A DNA stretch of 64,000 nt from Streptomyces olivoverticillatus (GTDB lineage Bacteria > Actinomycetota > Actinomycetes > Streptomycetales > Streptomycetaceae). Below the pieces are notes generated by a model. It worked only from the letters and a program-made list of their open reading frames with translations, was not told where the DNA came from and searched no databases. The position numbers and the translations under genes were made by a program. Positions 53,562 to 62,074 of the stretch are shown here, one piece after another. Location: assembly GCF_014203555.1 (NCBI RefSeq), contig NZ_JACHJH010000001.1:357973-421972 (forward strand), read 5' to 3'. Position 1 is the first letter of the stretch, and every line of letters begins with the position of its first letter.

Positions 53562-53577
53562 CGAGTGGTCTAGTCCA
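53562..53577. promoter_or_regulatory. Candidate DasR operator upstream of the PdtaS-type kinase gene
   Basis: AGTGGTCTAGTCCACA matches 13 of 16 positions of the DasR consensus ACTGGTCTAGACCACT, as good as the nagB site. It lies 79 bases upstream of the kinase start on the minus strand. Confidence 0.55.
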
Positions 53578-53804
53578 CAATGAACAGGTAAAGCTTCCGT
53601 CCCCTCCGCACAAGGGGAGGGAGCGAGGCCGGACGCTCTCTGCCCTGACCGCGCCGCGGCCTGACGTCGGCCCGTCCGGCTGCGGGGCCCGCACACCCCG
53701 CGCCCCCGGACCGGCCGATACGGCTCCGGGCTGCGGCACCGACCGGGTTGAGGGTCCCGGCCGGTCGCCGCGGCCCGAAGTGGCCCTCGCGGCCGCCCGT
53801 CACC
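53578..53804. other. GC-rich spacer between kinase and TetR genes, no gene seen
   Basis: No ORF has coding character. A CCCCTCC/AAGGGGAGG pairing near 53597-53622 may form a hairpin. The rest is GC-rich and holds nothing I can name. Confidence 0.4.
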
Positions 53805-54401
53805 TCACCGTGGCCACGCGCGCATGGCCCGCTCGGCCACCGCCTCCAGTTCCTCCCGCCGCGCGCCGTCGCGCGCCTGCTGCGACATGCCCTGAAAGAC
53901 GGCGTGCGCGAACCGCGCCAGCGCGGTCACCTCCTCCGCGCCCAGCTCCCCGGCCTCGGCGCCCTGCCGGAGTCGGGCCTCCAGCCCCACGGCGAACTGC
54001 CGCCGCCGCTCGCGCAAGGTCTGCTCCACCTCTGCCGAAGCGGTCGTTCCGTCGTCCGCCGCGAAGACGACCAGACAGCCGCGAGGCCGCCCCTCCGTCG
54101 TGAACTCCGCGGCGGCCTCGCGCAGCAGTCGCGCCAGGGCCGCCCGCGCGGTCGGCTCCTCGCGCAGCGCGCGTTCCGCGTAGCCGCAGTAGTGCGCCAT
54201 GTAGTGGTCGACGACATCCCGGAACAGTCCCGCCTTGTCGCCGAACGCCGCGTACAGGCTGGGCGCGCCGATGCCCATCGCACGCGTCAGGTCGGCGACG
54301 GAGGCCGCCTCGTAGCCCTTGGTCCAGAACATCCGCAGGGCCTGTTCCAGCACCGCCTCGCGGTCGAAGGAGCGGGGCCGTCCGCGCTGTTTGGTCGCCA
54401 T
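53805..54401 (-). CDS. TetR/AcrR family transcriptional regulator
   Basis: A 198-residue repressor. The DNA-binding head is RGRPRSFDREAVLEQALRMFWTKGYEAASVADLTRAMGIGAPSLYAAFGDKAGLF, a TetR_N domain of the AcrR/YxaF-like type; the C-terminal ligand domain is helical and includes RPRGCLVVFAADD, resembling TetR_C_11-type regulators. Divergent from the SDR gene with two inverted repeats between them; it probably represses both. ATG at 54401. The ligand is unknown. Confidence 0.92.
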   Translation of the reverse strand: MATKQRGRPRSFDREAVLEQALRMFWTKGYEAASVADLTRAMGIGAPSLYAAFGDKAGLFRDVVDHYMAHYCGYAERALREEPTARAALARLLREAAAEFTTEGRPRGCLVVFAADDGTTASAEVEQTLRERRRQFAVGLEARLRQGAEAGELGAEEVTALARFAHAVFQGMSQQARDGARREELEAVAERAMRAWPR

Positions 54402-54410
54402 GCCGCAAAT

Positions 54411-54466
54411 TCTATAGCGGTCGCTAGAGAATGTGTTACGTTCCTTTCTGTAACGACCACTAGAGA
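54411..54466. promoter_or_regulatory. Two TetR-type operators between divergent tetR and SDR genes
   Basis: Site 1 TCTATAGCG-GT-CGCTAGAGA (54411-54430, 8 of 9 pairs) and site 2 TCTGTAACG-AC-CACTAGAGA (54447-54466, 6 of 9 pairs) share the TAGAGA right arm and lie 36 bases apart. Each arm sits over the start region of one gene, so one regulator can close both promoters. Confidence 0.7.
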
Positions 54467-54482
54467 AATGGGGGGCGCGGCC

Positions 54483-55229
54483 ATGGGCGTGCTCACGGGC
54501 AGGACCGCACTGATCACCGGCGCCAGCAGGGGCATAGGGCGGGCGACGGCGGTACGGCTGGGCCGGGAGGGTGCGCGCGTCGCCGTGCACTACGGCTCGA
54601 ACGAGGAGGCGGCGCGGCAGACGGTGGCGGCCGTCGAAGCGGCGGGTGGCACGGCCTTCATGCTCGGCGCGGACCTGACCGCGCCCGGCGCGGCCGAGGC
54701 GCTGTGGCGCGCCTTCGACGCCGAGGCGGACGGGGTGGACGTCATCGTCAACAACGCCGGTCTCGCCGTCTTCAAGACGGTCGAGGAGACGGAGGAGGCC
54801 GACTTCGAGACGGCGTTCGCCCTCAACGCGAAGGCCCCGTTCTTCGTCGCCAAGCACGGCCTGTCGCGGCTGCGCGACGGCGGCCGCATCATCAACGTCA
54901 CCGGACCCAGCCGGATCGCCCTCCCGGCGATCGCCGCGACGGTCATGGCCAAGGGCGCGGTCAACACCCTCACCCGCAACCTCGCCCGGCACCTGGCCCC
55001 GCGCGGCATCACGGTCAACTCCGTGACGCCGGGGATCACCGAGACCGACCTCGCGGCCTATCTCGCGGACCCGGCGATGCGGGAGTGGGGCGAGAGCTTC
55101 TCCGCCTTCGGCCGGGTGGGCCGACCGGAGGACATTGCGGACGTGATCGCCTTCCTGGCCTCCGACGACGCGCGCTGGGTCACCGGCCAGGAGGTCGACG
55201 CGACGGGCGGGGCGATGCTGGGGCTCTGA
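54483..55229 (+). CDS. SDR-family oxidoreductase lacking the catalytic Tyr
   Basis: A 248-residue Rossmann-fold protein. The cofactor motif TGASRGIG (12-19), NNAG at 90-93 and the family-typical C-terminal DGVTG-like ending VTGQEVDATGGAM are present. Where canonical members have Ser and YxxxK, this protein has Thr140, Thr153 and Lys157 (LPAIAATVMAKGAV), so the catalytic Tyr is replaced by Thr. It may be inactive, use another mechanism, or act as a binding protein. ATG at 54483 follows GGGGGGCG; an ATG at 54468 is less likely. Divergent from tetR and probably its target. Confidence 0.88.
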   Translation: MGVLTGRTALITGASRGIGRATAVRLGREGARVAVHYGSNEEAARQTVAAVEAAGGTAFMLGADLTAPGAAEALWRAFDAEADGVDVIVNNAGLAVFKTVEETEEADFETAFALNAKAPFFVAKHGLSRLRDGGRIINVTGPSRIALPAIAATVMAKGAVNTLTRNLARHLAPRGITVNSVTPGITETDLAAYLADPAMREWGESFSAFGRVGRPEDIADVIAFLASDDARWVTGQEVDATGGAMLGL

Positions 55230-55267
55230 CGCGTCCGGCGTTTGAGGTGCGGGCCCCGGGGCGCTAA

Positions 55268-55283
55268 ATTGGTCTATACCACA
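55268..55283. promoter_or_regulatory. DasR operator (dre) of nagB
   Basis: ATTGGTCTATACCACA matches 13 of 16 positions of the dre consensus and lies 26 bases before the nagB start. DasR control of nagB is known in Streptomyces. Confidence 0.82.
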
Positions 55284-55309
55284 CCCCTCTCCAGATCGGC
55301 AGGCCCAGC

Positions 55310-56095
55310 GTGGAAGTTGTCATCGTTCCGGACGCCACGGCAGGCGGCGAGCTGATTGCGGACGCCATCGCCGCGCTGCTGCGCCGCAAGCCCGACGCCC
55401 TGCTCGGCGTCGCCACCGGCTCGACCCCGCTGCCCGTCTACGAGGCGCTGGCCACCCAGGTCCGATCGGGCGCCGTGGACGCCTCGCGCGCCCGCATCTG
55501 CCAGCTCGACGAGTACGTCGGCCTGCCCGCCGACCACCCCGAGTCCTACCGCTCGGTGGTGCTGCGCCAGGTCGTCGAGCCGCTCGGTCTGACGGAGGGG
55601 GCCTTCATGGGCCCCGACGGCACCGCCGAGGACGTCCAGGCCGCCTGCGAGGCGTACGACCGGGCGCTCGCCGAGGCGGGCGGCGTGGACCTCCAGCTGC
55701 TGGGCATCGGCACCGACGGGCACATCGGCTTCAACGAGCCGTGCTCCTCGCTGGCCTCCCGCACCCGCATCAAGACGCTCACGGAGCAGACCCGGGTGGA
55801 CAACGCCCGCTTCTTCGAGGGCGACATCGACCAGGTGCCGCACCACGTCATCACCCAGGGCATCGGCACGATCCTGGAGGCCCGCCACCTGGTGCTGCTG
55901 GCCACGGGCGCGGGCAAGGCCGACGCGGTGGCCCAGACGGTGGAGGGCCCGGTCTCCGCCCTGGTCCCGGCGTCGGCGCTGCAGCTGCACCCGCACGCGA
56001 CGGTCGTGGTGGACGAGGCGGCGGCCTCCAAGCTCAAGCTGGCGGATTACTTCCGGCACACGTACGCGAACAAGCCGGCCTGGCAAGGGCTGTAA
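55310..56095 (+). CDS. nagB: Glucosamine-6-phosphate deaminase
   Basis: A 261-residue NagB converting glucosamine-6-phosphate to fructose-6-phosphate and ammonia, the last step of GlcNAc use. VATGSTPLPVYEAL, QLDEYVGLPADHPESYR, LGIGTDGHIGFNEPCSSLASRT and VPHHVITQGIGTILEARHLVLLATG contain the active-site Asp, His and Glu. GTG at 55310. A DasR site upstream ties it to the das genes at 57.3-63 kb, although it lies on the opposite strand from most of them. Confidence 0.95.
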   Translation: MEVVIVPDATAGGELIADAIAALLRRKPDALLGVATGSTPLPVYEALATQVRSGAVDASRARICQLDEYVGLPADHPESYRSVVLRQVVEPLGLTEGAFMGPDGTAEDVQAACEAYDRALAEAGGVDLQLLGIGTDGHIGFNEPCSSLASRTRIKTLTEQTRVDNARFFEGDIDQVPHHVITQGIGTILEARHLVLLATGAGKADAVAQTVEGPVSALVPASALQLHPHATVVVDEAAASKLKLADYFRHTYANKPAWQGL

Positions 56096-56100
56096 CCGGC

Positions 56101-57030
56101 TCAGGGCAGGCAGGCGCCCAGCATTGCGGCCCGCACCGCGGCCATGCCGCGCCGGGTGGCGGCGACGGCGCCCGACTCCCCTGCCTCCGCGGCAGCCACT
56201 GCCGCTTCGGCGCGGCAGTCCCGGCAGTGCGTCTCGTCCGCGACGGGCCGGATGACCCGCCCACAGCCGCCCGCACAGGCCTGCAGGGGCTGCGGGCGGG
56301 TTACGGGCCCGGGGGCCGGGGCGTGGGAGCGGGGCTCGGGCATCTTGCGTACGAGCCGGTCGCGAAGGATCCCGGCGGGGGAATGCACCCGCTCCGGCAG
56401 CCCGGAGGTCAGCGCGTCGTGCAGATCGTCCGGCGTGGCCCCGCGCACGAGCCACTCCCCCGCGAGCGGCGCGAGCTGCCGCACCTCGCGCCTGCCGAGG
56501 CGCAGCCGCCGGTCGGTACGGACCAGGGCGGCGAGCAGACGGGCACCGCGCTCGGTGTGGGCGCCGGGTGGTTCCCCGTCCTCCTCCGGCTCCTCTTGCG
56601 GGAGGGGAGGGTGGGAGGTGTTCCCCTCGGTGTTCATAAGGGAACGGCCGACGGCCCGGCGCGACGGCTCACCGGGGGCCGGATCGGCGGTACTCGGCGG
56701 CTGCTTCCCGCCGAGAAGGGCGGTCGCTTCCTCGCGGGTGAGCGGCACATTGGAGATCAGCTGCTCGGTGGCCCATCGCCCGTCGGGCCCTTGCAGCCGC
56801 CACTCGTGGAAGTAGCCCTCGGCGATCAGCTGGCGCTTGGCGCGGGTGAAGGCGGTCTTCTTGATACCGGCGGACTTGGCGGTCTCGTAGAACGGCTGGT
56901 CGAGTCCGTCGGGCAGGGAGAGCTGCCAGAGCAGCAGCCGCACGGCGTCGCCGGACAGTCGCGGATGACGGATGATTTCGTTCGGTACTTGAGAGAAGAA
57001 GCGCATGGGGGCGTTAGCATTCCGGTGCAT
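56101..57030 (-). CDS. Helix-turn-helix protein with C-terminal zinc-ribbon-like motif
   Basis: A 309-residue protein. The N-terminal part (about 8-110, MRFFSQVPNEIIRHPRLSGDAVRLLLW, SAGIKKTAFTRAKRQLIAEGY) is a winged-helix of the type seen in plasmid and prophage replication-related proteins. The middle is Pro/Glu-rich, and the C-terminus has CAGGCGRVI and HCRDCRAEA, a Cys pair arrangement that could hold zinc. Streptomycetes carry it at varied sites, so it may be of mobile-element origin. Function unknown. ATG at 57030 is preferred; another Met (MRFF) lies eight residues later. A leader hairpin precedes it. Confidence 0.65.
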   Translation of the reverse strand: MHRNANAPMRFFSQVPNEIIRHPRLSGDAVRLLLWQLSLPDGLDQPFYETAKSAGIKKTAFTRAKRQLIAEGYFHEWRLQGPDGRWATEQLISNVPLTREEATALLGGKQPPSTADPAPGEPSRRAVGRSLMNTEGNTSHPPLPQEEPEEDGEPPGAHTERGARLLAALVRTDRRLRLGRREVRQLAPLAGEWLVRGATPDDLHDALTSGLPERVHSPAGILRDRLVRKMPEPRSHAPAPGPVTRPQPLQACAGGCGRVIRPVADETHCRDCRAEAAVAAAEAGESGAVAATRRGMAAVRAAMLGACLP

Positions 57031-57060
57031 CCCTGGGAGGCCTGTCTCCTGGTGGCTGTA

Positions 57061-57095
57061 GACCCCCGGTGCAGGTGCCAGCCTGCTCGGGGGTC
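57061..57095 (-). promoter_or_regulatory. Leader hairpin upstream of the helix-turn-helix gene
   Basis: GACCCCCG (57061-57068) pairs with CGGGGGTC (57088-57095), with an inner GCAGG/CCTGC pairing, ending 30 bases before the start. It would form in the 5' untranslated RNA; attenuation or stability control is possible. Confidence 0.45.
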
Positions 57096-57272
57096 GCTTG
57101 GTGTGGGGCAACCGTAGAGCACACTCGGGTAACTAGGGCTCACTTCATGGCAAGTTGAACGATTGTGCGCGATTGATGACGTTGTCCGGATCGTCCAGCG
57201 AAGCTTGGTTGACCTTCCTGACCGGCATCAAGACTGGACACTTCCAAGCCTCGTAGGCGCTACTTGCCAGCA

Positions 57273-57296
57273 AGCCCCGGCGTCCTCGCCGGGGCT
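57273..57296 (+). terminator. Plus-strand terminator without an assigned gene
   Basis: AGCCCCGGCG-TCCT-CGCCGGGGCT, a perfect 10-bp stem followed by TTGTT on the plus strand. The nearest plus-strand gene (nagB) ends over 1 kb upstream, so it may end an unannotated transcript from 57120-57272, or serve the minus-strand GH3 gene as a hairpin. Confidence 0.55.
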
Positions 57297-57330
57297 TTGT
57301 TATGGTCGCTCGAAAAGGCGAAAGGGCGGG

Positions 57331-58824
57331 TCAGGGGCGGAATTCCCCCACAATCGCCTCCGCCGCAGCGGTCCCGCACACGCGGGCCGCGCCGTGCGTG
57401 GCCACGTGCAGGGCGCCCACCGGTGGGGCCTGGTTGAGGCCCATCTCCACGACCACCGTGTCCGGCCGCGTAGCGACCAGCATCCCGAGCGCGCGGGCCA
57501 TCCACGGGTGACGGTGGACGTCACGGACGACGGCCACGATCCGCCGCTCCCCCGCAGCCGCCAGCACCTTCTCCGTACCGGCCGTCTCCGGCCCGTACGT
57601 ACCCGTCTCCGTCCCCGGCAGCAGCCGGGCCAGCTCGGCCGCGACGCCCCACGGGGTCTCGTCCCCTACGGCGATGTTGGCGACGGGCGTGAACGCGGCC
57701 ACGTACACCGGCCCGGCCGGCGGCTCGTACCCCGCGGATGCGGTCACTCGCAGTGCGCGGCGCGCCGCCTCCAGCCCCACCTCGGGTGCGGGCGCGGTCC
57801 CCTCCAGTACCGCACCCGCACCCGAGGTCCAGCGCGCCAGGGCGCGCACCCGTGCCGCGGCGTCCGCGAGCCGCGCCTCGGCCAGCTCACCGGACCGGAC
57901 GGCTCCGGCCAGCGCGTCGCGCAGCCGCAGCACGGTGTCTTCGTCGGCCAGGCCGCCGCCGACGCAGATGGCGTCGGCGCCCGCGGCGATGGCCATGACG
58001 CTGCCGCGTTCGATCCCGTAGGCGTCCGCCACGGCCCGCATCTCCATGCCGTCGGTGACGACGAGGCCGTCGAAGCCGAGGCCGCCGTCGGTGGCGGGTG
58101 CGCGCAGCAGGCCGTGCAGGGCGGCCGGGCTGAGGGTCGCGGGCAGGCGGGGGTCGAGCGCGGGCAGCAGGATGTGGGCGCTCATCACGGCCTTGGTGCC
58201 GGCGGCGACGGCGGCCCGGAAGGGCACCAGCTCGCGGGCCTGGAGCGTCGCGAGGTCGGCGTCGATGCGCGGCAGGTCGTGGTGGGAGTCGACGGCGGTG
58301 TCGCCGTGGCCGGGGAAGTGCTTGGTGCAGGCGGCGACGCCCGCGGCCTGCAGGCCCTCGACGTAGGCGGCCGTGTGCCGGGCGACGAGCGCGGGGTCGG
58401 CGCCGAAGGAGCGGACACCAATGACGGGGTTGTCCGGGTCGGAGTTGACGTCCGCGGAGGGCGCCCAGTTGAGGTTGACGCCGCAGGCGGCCAGCCGGTG
58501 GCCGAGTTCGCGGGCGACGGCCCGGGTGAGGGCGGTGTCGTCGACCGTGCCGAGGGCGAGGTTGCCGGGGAAGGAGGAGCCCGTGCGGACTTCGAGGCGC
58601 GTGACGTCCCCGCCCTCCTCGTCGATGGCGACGAGCACGTCCGGGCGCTCGGCGCGCAGGCGGGCGGTGAGGGCGGCGAGCTGCTCGGGCGAGGCGATGT
58701 TGCGGCCGAAGAGCCCGACGGAGGCGAGCCCTTCGCCGAGCCGGCGCAGCAGCCAGTCGGGGGGCGTGGTGCCGGTGAAGCCGGGCTGGAGGACGGTGAG
58801 GGCGTCGCGGTTCAGCGTGTCCAT
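57331..58824 (-). CDS. GH3 family beta-N-acetylglucosaminidase (DasD/NagZ type)
   Basis: A 497-residue glycoside hydrolase family 3 enzyme. LVAIDEEGGDVTRLE, NLNWAPSADVNSDPDNPVIGVRSFG and the N-acetylhexosaminidase signature KHFPGHGDTAVDSHHDLP with catalytic Asp-His are intact; nucleophile Asp lies in FDGLVVTDGMEM. No signal peptide, so it is cytoplasmic and would split imported chitobiose into GlcNAc. It follows dasC by ten bases on the same strand and is probably the last gene of the das operon, providing the hydrolysis step before NagA/NagB. Confidence 0.9.
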   Translation of the reverse strand: MDTLNRDALTVLQPGFTGTTPPDWLLRRLGEGLASVGLFGRNIASPEQLAALTARLRAERPDVLVAIDEEGGDVTRLEVRTGSSFPGNLALGTVDDTALTRAVARELGHRLAACGVNLNWAPSADVNSDPDNPVIGVRSFGADPALVARHTAAYVEGLQAAGVAACTKHFPGHGDTAVDSHHDLPRIDADLATLQARELVPFRAAVAAGTKAVMSAHILLPALDPRLPATLSPAALHGLLRAPATDGGLGFDGLVVTDGMEMRAVADAYGIERGSVMAIAAGADAICVGGGLADEDTVLRLRDALAGAVRSGELAEARLADAAARVRALARWTSGAGAVLEGTAPAPEVGLEAARRALRVTASAGYEPPAGPVYVAAFTPVANIAVGDETPWGVAAELARLLPGTETGTYGPETAGTEKVLAAAGERRIVAVVRDVHRHPWMARALGMLVATRPDTVVVEMGLNQAPPVGALHVATHGAARVCGTAAAEAIVGEFRP

Positions 58825-58834
58825 GGGTTAAGTG

Positions 58835-59665
58835 CTAGCCCTTCACGGCGCCGGACGTCAGACCGCCCACGGCCTTGCGCTGGAGGATGACGAACAGGAC
58901 GAGGATCGGCACGGCGAAGAGCGAGGAGGCGGCCATGGTGGCGCCCCAGTCGTCGCCGAAGGTGGTGCGGAAGCCGGTGAGCCACACGGGCAGGGTCTGT
59001 GCCCCGGGGTCCTTGTTGAGGATCAGGACCATCGGGAACTCGTTCCAGATGGTGATGAAGCCGAAGAGCGAGGTGGCCATCAGGCCGGGGGCGAGCAGCG
59101 GGAAGATCACCCTGATGAAGGCCTGGGTGCGGGTGCACCCGTCGACCATCGCGGACTCCTCCAGCTCCTTGGGCACGGCGGCGACGTAGCCGCGCAGCGT
59201 CAGGACGGTGAAGGGCAGCACCATCACGGTGTAGATGGCGGTGAGCGGCACCAGGCTGTTCAGCATGTCCGCGTCGCGCACGATCATGTAGTACGCGATG
59301 ACCAGGACCTCCCAGGGGGCCATCTGGGCCGTCATCATCACCAGGATGAAGCTCTTGCGGCCCTTGAAGCGCATCCGGGCCACGGCGAAGGACGCCAGCA
59401 GCGCGATGACCAGCGACAGCGCGACCGCGATCAGGGTGACGGTCAGGGAGTTGCCGACGAACGTCCAGAAGCCGTCCGCGGCGACCGCCTTGGAGAAGTG
59501 GTCGAGGGTGGGCGCGGTGGGGAACCAGACCGGGGTGTCGCTGACGATGTCCTTGTTGGCCTTGAAGGCCGTGGCGAACATCCAGTAGACGGGGAACGCG
59601 AAGGCGGCGAAGAGGACGACCGCCGTCGCCCCCGGCCAGACGCGGCCGAACAGCGAACGCCTCAC
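58835..59665 (-). CDS. dasC: Chitobiose ABC transporter permease DasC
   Basis: A 276-residue CUT1-type permease with six membrane helices and the EAA-like loop EESAMVDGCTRTQAFIRVIFPLLAPG. It pairs with DasB to form the chitobiose channel. GTG at 59665 overlaps the dasB stop by four bases (GTGA), so the two are co-translated. The energising ATPase of this system is MsiK, encoded elsewhere. Confidence 0.93.
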   Translation of the reverse strand: MRRSLFGRVWPGATAVVLFAAFAFPVYWMFATAFKANKDIVSDTPVWFPTAPTLDHFSKAVAADGFWTFVGNSLTVTLIAVALSLVIALLASFAVARMRFKGRKSFILVMMTAQMAPWEVLVIAYYMIVRDADMLNSLVPLTAIYTVMVLPFTVLTLRGYVAAVPKELEESAMVDGCTRTQAFIRVIFPLLAPGLMATSLFGFITIWNEFPMVLILNKDPGAQTLPVWLTGFRTTFGDDWGATMAASSLFAVPILVLFVILQRKAVGGLTSGAVKG

Positions 59666-60639
59666 AGTTCGTCCTCCTCTTGCTTGAGAACCAGGCGCAG
59701 GTAGTAGGCCGTCAGGGCCAGCAGGATCACGATGGTCAGGATGGAGATCGCGGCGCCCATGCCGAAGTGCTGGCTGCCCATGCCCTCCTGGAAGGCGTAG
59801 ACAGGCAGGGTCTCGGTGAGCCGGTCGGGGCCGCCCTCGTTGATCGCGAAGACCTGGGTGAAGGACTTGAAGACCCAGATGACTTCGAGGAAGGTCGTGG
59901 CGAGGAAGAAGGGGCGCAGGAAGGGGAAGGTCACCGAGGTGAACTGCTTCCAGGTGCCCGCGCCGTCCAGGGAGGCCGCCTCGTACAGCTCCTTGGGGAT
60001 CGTGGTGGTGGCCGCGTAGAGGTTGATCGCCACGAAGGGCACGGACTGCCAGACGATCAGCACGGTGATCACGAAGAAGGTGGAGAACTGGCTGCCGGTC
60101 CAGTTGTAGTGGGCCATCGCGTGCCAGCCGAGCCGGTCCAGGAGGTAGTCGACGACGCCGAAGCGCTGGTCGAAGAGCCACTGGAAGACGGTGGTCGCGG
60201 CGACGACGGGCATGACCCAGGCGAGGACGAGGCCGAGCGAGAGCAGCAGCCGCAGCTTGGTGCCCAGGCGGGCAAGGAGCAGGCCGGTCAGGCAGCCGAT
60301 CACCATGATCAGGGTGACGTTGGCGGCGGTGAAGAGGACGGACCGGCCGGTGACCCGCCAGAACTCGGAGCTGCCCAGGGCGTTGCCGTAGTTGTCGATG
60401 CCGGTCCACTCGGTGATGTGGCGGATCAGCTGGCGGCGGCCGAGGTTCTGGAAGGACAGCAGGCCGTTCTTGACCATCGTCCAGCCGAGCAGCAGCACGG
60501 TGACGGCGGCGGCGGGGAGGATCAGCAGATAGGGGACGGCCCGGGCGCCGGCCCCGCGGCCGGAGGCGGGCGGCGGGGCGGTGCCCTTGCCGGTCCGGGG
60601 GGCGGCCTGGGCCGCCGCCTCTTCGGTCTGCGCTGACAT
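59662..60639 (-). CDS. dasB: Chitobiose ABC transporter permease DasB
   Basis: A 325-residue CUT1-type permease with a polar Ala/Thr/Gly N-terminus (SAQTEEAAAQAAPRTGKG) and about six membrane helices; EAASLDGAGTWKQFTSVTFPFLRP is the ATPase-contact loop. ATG at 60639 has GGGGAGAAGGCGGACG upstream. Between dasA and dasB lies a 19-bp hairpin that likely lowers read-through. Operon partner of DasA and DasC. Confidence 0.93.
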   Translation of the reverse strand: MSAQTEEAAAQAAPRTGKGTAPPPASGRGAGARAVPYLLILPAAAVTVLLLGWTMVKNGLLSFQNLGRRQLIRHITEWTGIDNYGNALGSSEFWRVTGRSVLFTAANVTLIMVIGCLTGLLLARLGTKLRLLLSLGLVLAWVMPVVAATTVFQWLFDQRFGVVDYLLDRLGWHAMAHYNWTGSQFSTFFVITVLIVWQSVPFVAINLYAATTTIPKELYEAASLDGAGTWKQFTSVTFPFLRPFFLATTFLEVIWVFKSFTQVFAINEGGPDRLTETLPVYAFQEGMGSQHFGMGAAISILTIVILLALTAYYLRLVLKQEEDEL

Positions 60640-60680
60640 CGTCGTCCGCCTTCTCCCCTGTTGAACGGTGGTGCTTGCGC

Positions 60681-60723
60681 CGGTTTCCGTACGCACCGGC
60701 CGGGCCGGTGCGTACGGAAACCG
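60681..60723 (-). terminator. 19-bp perfect hairpin between dasA and dasB
   Basis: 60681-60699 pairs perfectly with 60705-60723 around the 5-base loop CCGGG, 23 bases after the dasA stop. There is no T run, so it acts more likely as an attenuator or RNA stabiliser that keeps dasA message higher than dasBC, as in many binding-protein operons. Confidence 0.72.
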
Positions 60724-60745
60724 CTCGTGGTGGCTGCCTCGCCGG

Positions 60746-62017
60746 CTACTGCTTCTGGGCGAGGCGCTTGTTGATGTCGGCCTCGACCTGCTTGGCGGCG
60801 TCCTCCGGGGACTTTCCGTTCAGGACGGCGGTCATGTAGGCCTTGATCGGGTTGGGGGCGTTCTCCACCTCGGCCCACTCGGGGATCAGCGGGGTGGTGC
60901 CGCCGCCCTTGGCGGCGGGGGCGGCGGCCTCGGCGGCCGCGTTGCCCTTGAGGCTGGTCAGCAGCGCGTCCTTGTTGGGGATCGGGCCGACCTCCTTGGC
61001 CAGCGCGGCCTCGTTCTTGTCGGAGAGCGCGATCTTCAGGAACTCCTTGGCGAGGTCCTTCTTCTTGCTGCCCTCGGCGATCGCGAGGTTGGAGCCGCCG
61101 AGGAAGACGCCCTCGGGCTTGCCGGCGCTCTCACCGGGGATGGTGAAGTAGCCGATCTCCTTCTCGATGGCCGGGTTCGCCTTGATGGCGGTCTGCGCCT
61201 CCCAGCCCATGCCGATGAAGGCGCCCGTCCTGCCCTTGGCGAAGACGTCGGCCTGCTGCGGGGTGGCCTCGTCCTTGTCCTTGGGGGCCTTGCTGAAGGC
61301 CTGGTACTGCTTGTAGACGTCCATGGCCTTGGCGACCTTGGGGTCGGCGAGGTTGGAGACGTACTTCTTGCCGTCCTTCTTCACCAGGTCGGCGCCGGTG
61401 CCGATGGTCAGGCCGTCGAAGAAGTACCAGTTCTGGCCGGGCAGGTAGAGCGGCTCGGCGTCGCCCTTCTTCTGGATGGCGTCGAGGTCCTTGAAGAATT
61501 CGTCGCGGGTCTTGGGGGTGTCCTTGATCCCCGCGTCCGCCCAGATCTTCTTGTTGTAGATGACGACGCGGTTGGCGGCGTACCAGGGGGCGGCGTACTG
61601 CTTGCCCTCGAAGACGGACGGCTTGTTGAGGGAGTCGGTCCAGTCCCCGCCGATCTCCTTCTTCAGGTCGTCGAGCTCGGCGAGGCCGCCGGTCTGGGCG
61701 TAGGAGGGGGTCTGGGTGTTGCCGACCTCGACGACGTCCGGCGGGCTGGACTCCGAGAGGGCGGTGGTGAGCTTCTGCTGGATGCCGTCCCATTTCTGGG
61801 TCTGGATGTTCAGCTTGGCACCGGTCTTCTGTTCGAACTCCGCCTGGACCGCCTTGGTCCAACCCGTCGGATTCGAGCCATCCATGAACCAGACGGTCAG
61901 ACTCTTGGCCTGGGAACCATCGGCACCCGAATCCTTGTCACTGCTGCCGGATCCACAGGCCGCAACACTCACCAGCATGGCCGCGACACCTGTCGCCGCT
62001 ATGAGCCCACGCTTCAC
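60746..62017 (-). CDS. dasA: Chitobiose ABC transporter binding lipoprotein DasA
   Basis: A 423-residue lipoprotein with lipobox VAAC (Cys21). The mature domain is an SBP_bac_1 sugar-binding fold: [63 protein letters not shown]. It captures N,N-diacetylchitobiose outside the membrane for DasBC. GTG at 62017 has GAGGAGAG upstream. A strong DasR operator lies 33-48 bases before the start. Located divergent from dasR. Confidence 0.95.
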   Translation of the reverse strand: MKRGLIAATGVAAMLVSVAACGSGSSDKDSGADGSQAKSLTVWFMDGSNPTGWTKAVQAEFEQKTGAKLNIQTQKWDGIQQKLTTALSESSPPDVVEVGNTQTPSYAQTGGLAELDDLKKEIGGDWTDSLNKPSVFEGKQYAAPWYAANRVVIYNKKIWADAGIKDTPKTRDEFFKDLDAIQKKGDAEPLYLPGQNWYFFDGLTIGTGADLVKKDGKKYVSNLADPKVAKAMDVYKQYQAFSKAPKDKDEATPQQADVFAKGRTGAFIGMGWEAQTAIKANPAIEKEIGYFTIPGESAGKPEGVFLGGSNLAIAEGSKKKDLAKEFLKIALSDKNEAALAKEVGPIPNKDALLTSLKGNAAAEAAAPAAKGGGTTPLIPEWAEVENAPNPIKAYMTAVLNGKSPEDAAKQVEADINKRLAQKQ

Positions 62018-62049
62018 AGCACTCTCCTCAAGGACCGAATGTGGTCTTT

Positions 62050-62065
62050 AATGGTTTAGACCAGT
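62050..62065. promoter_or_regulatory. DasR operator (dre) of dasA
   Basis: On the minus strand ACTGGTCTAAACCATT, 14 of 16 positions of the dre consensus and one of the classic DasR sites, 33-48 bases before the dasA start. Confidence 0.92.
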
Positions 62066-62074
62066 GCCCCGCAG

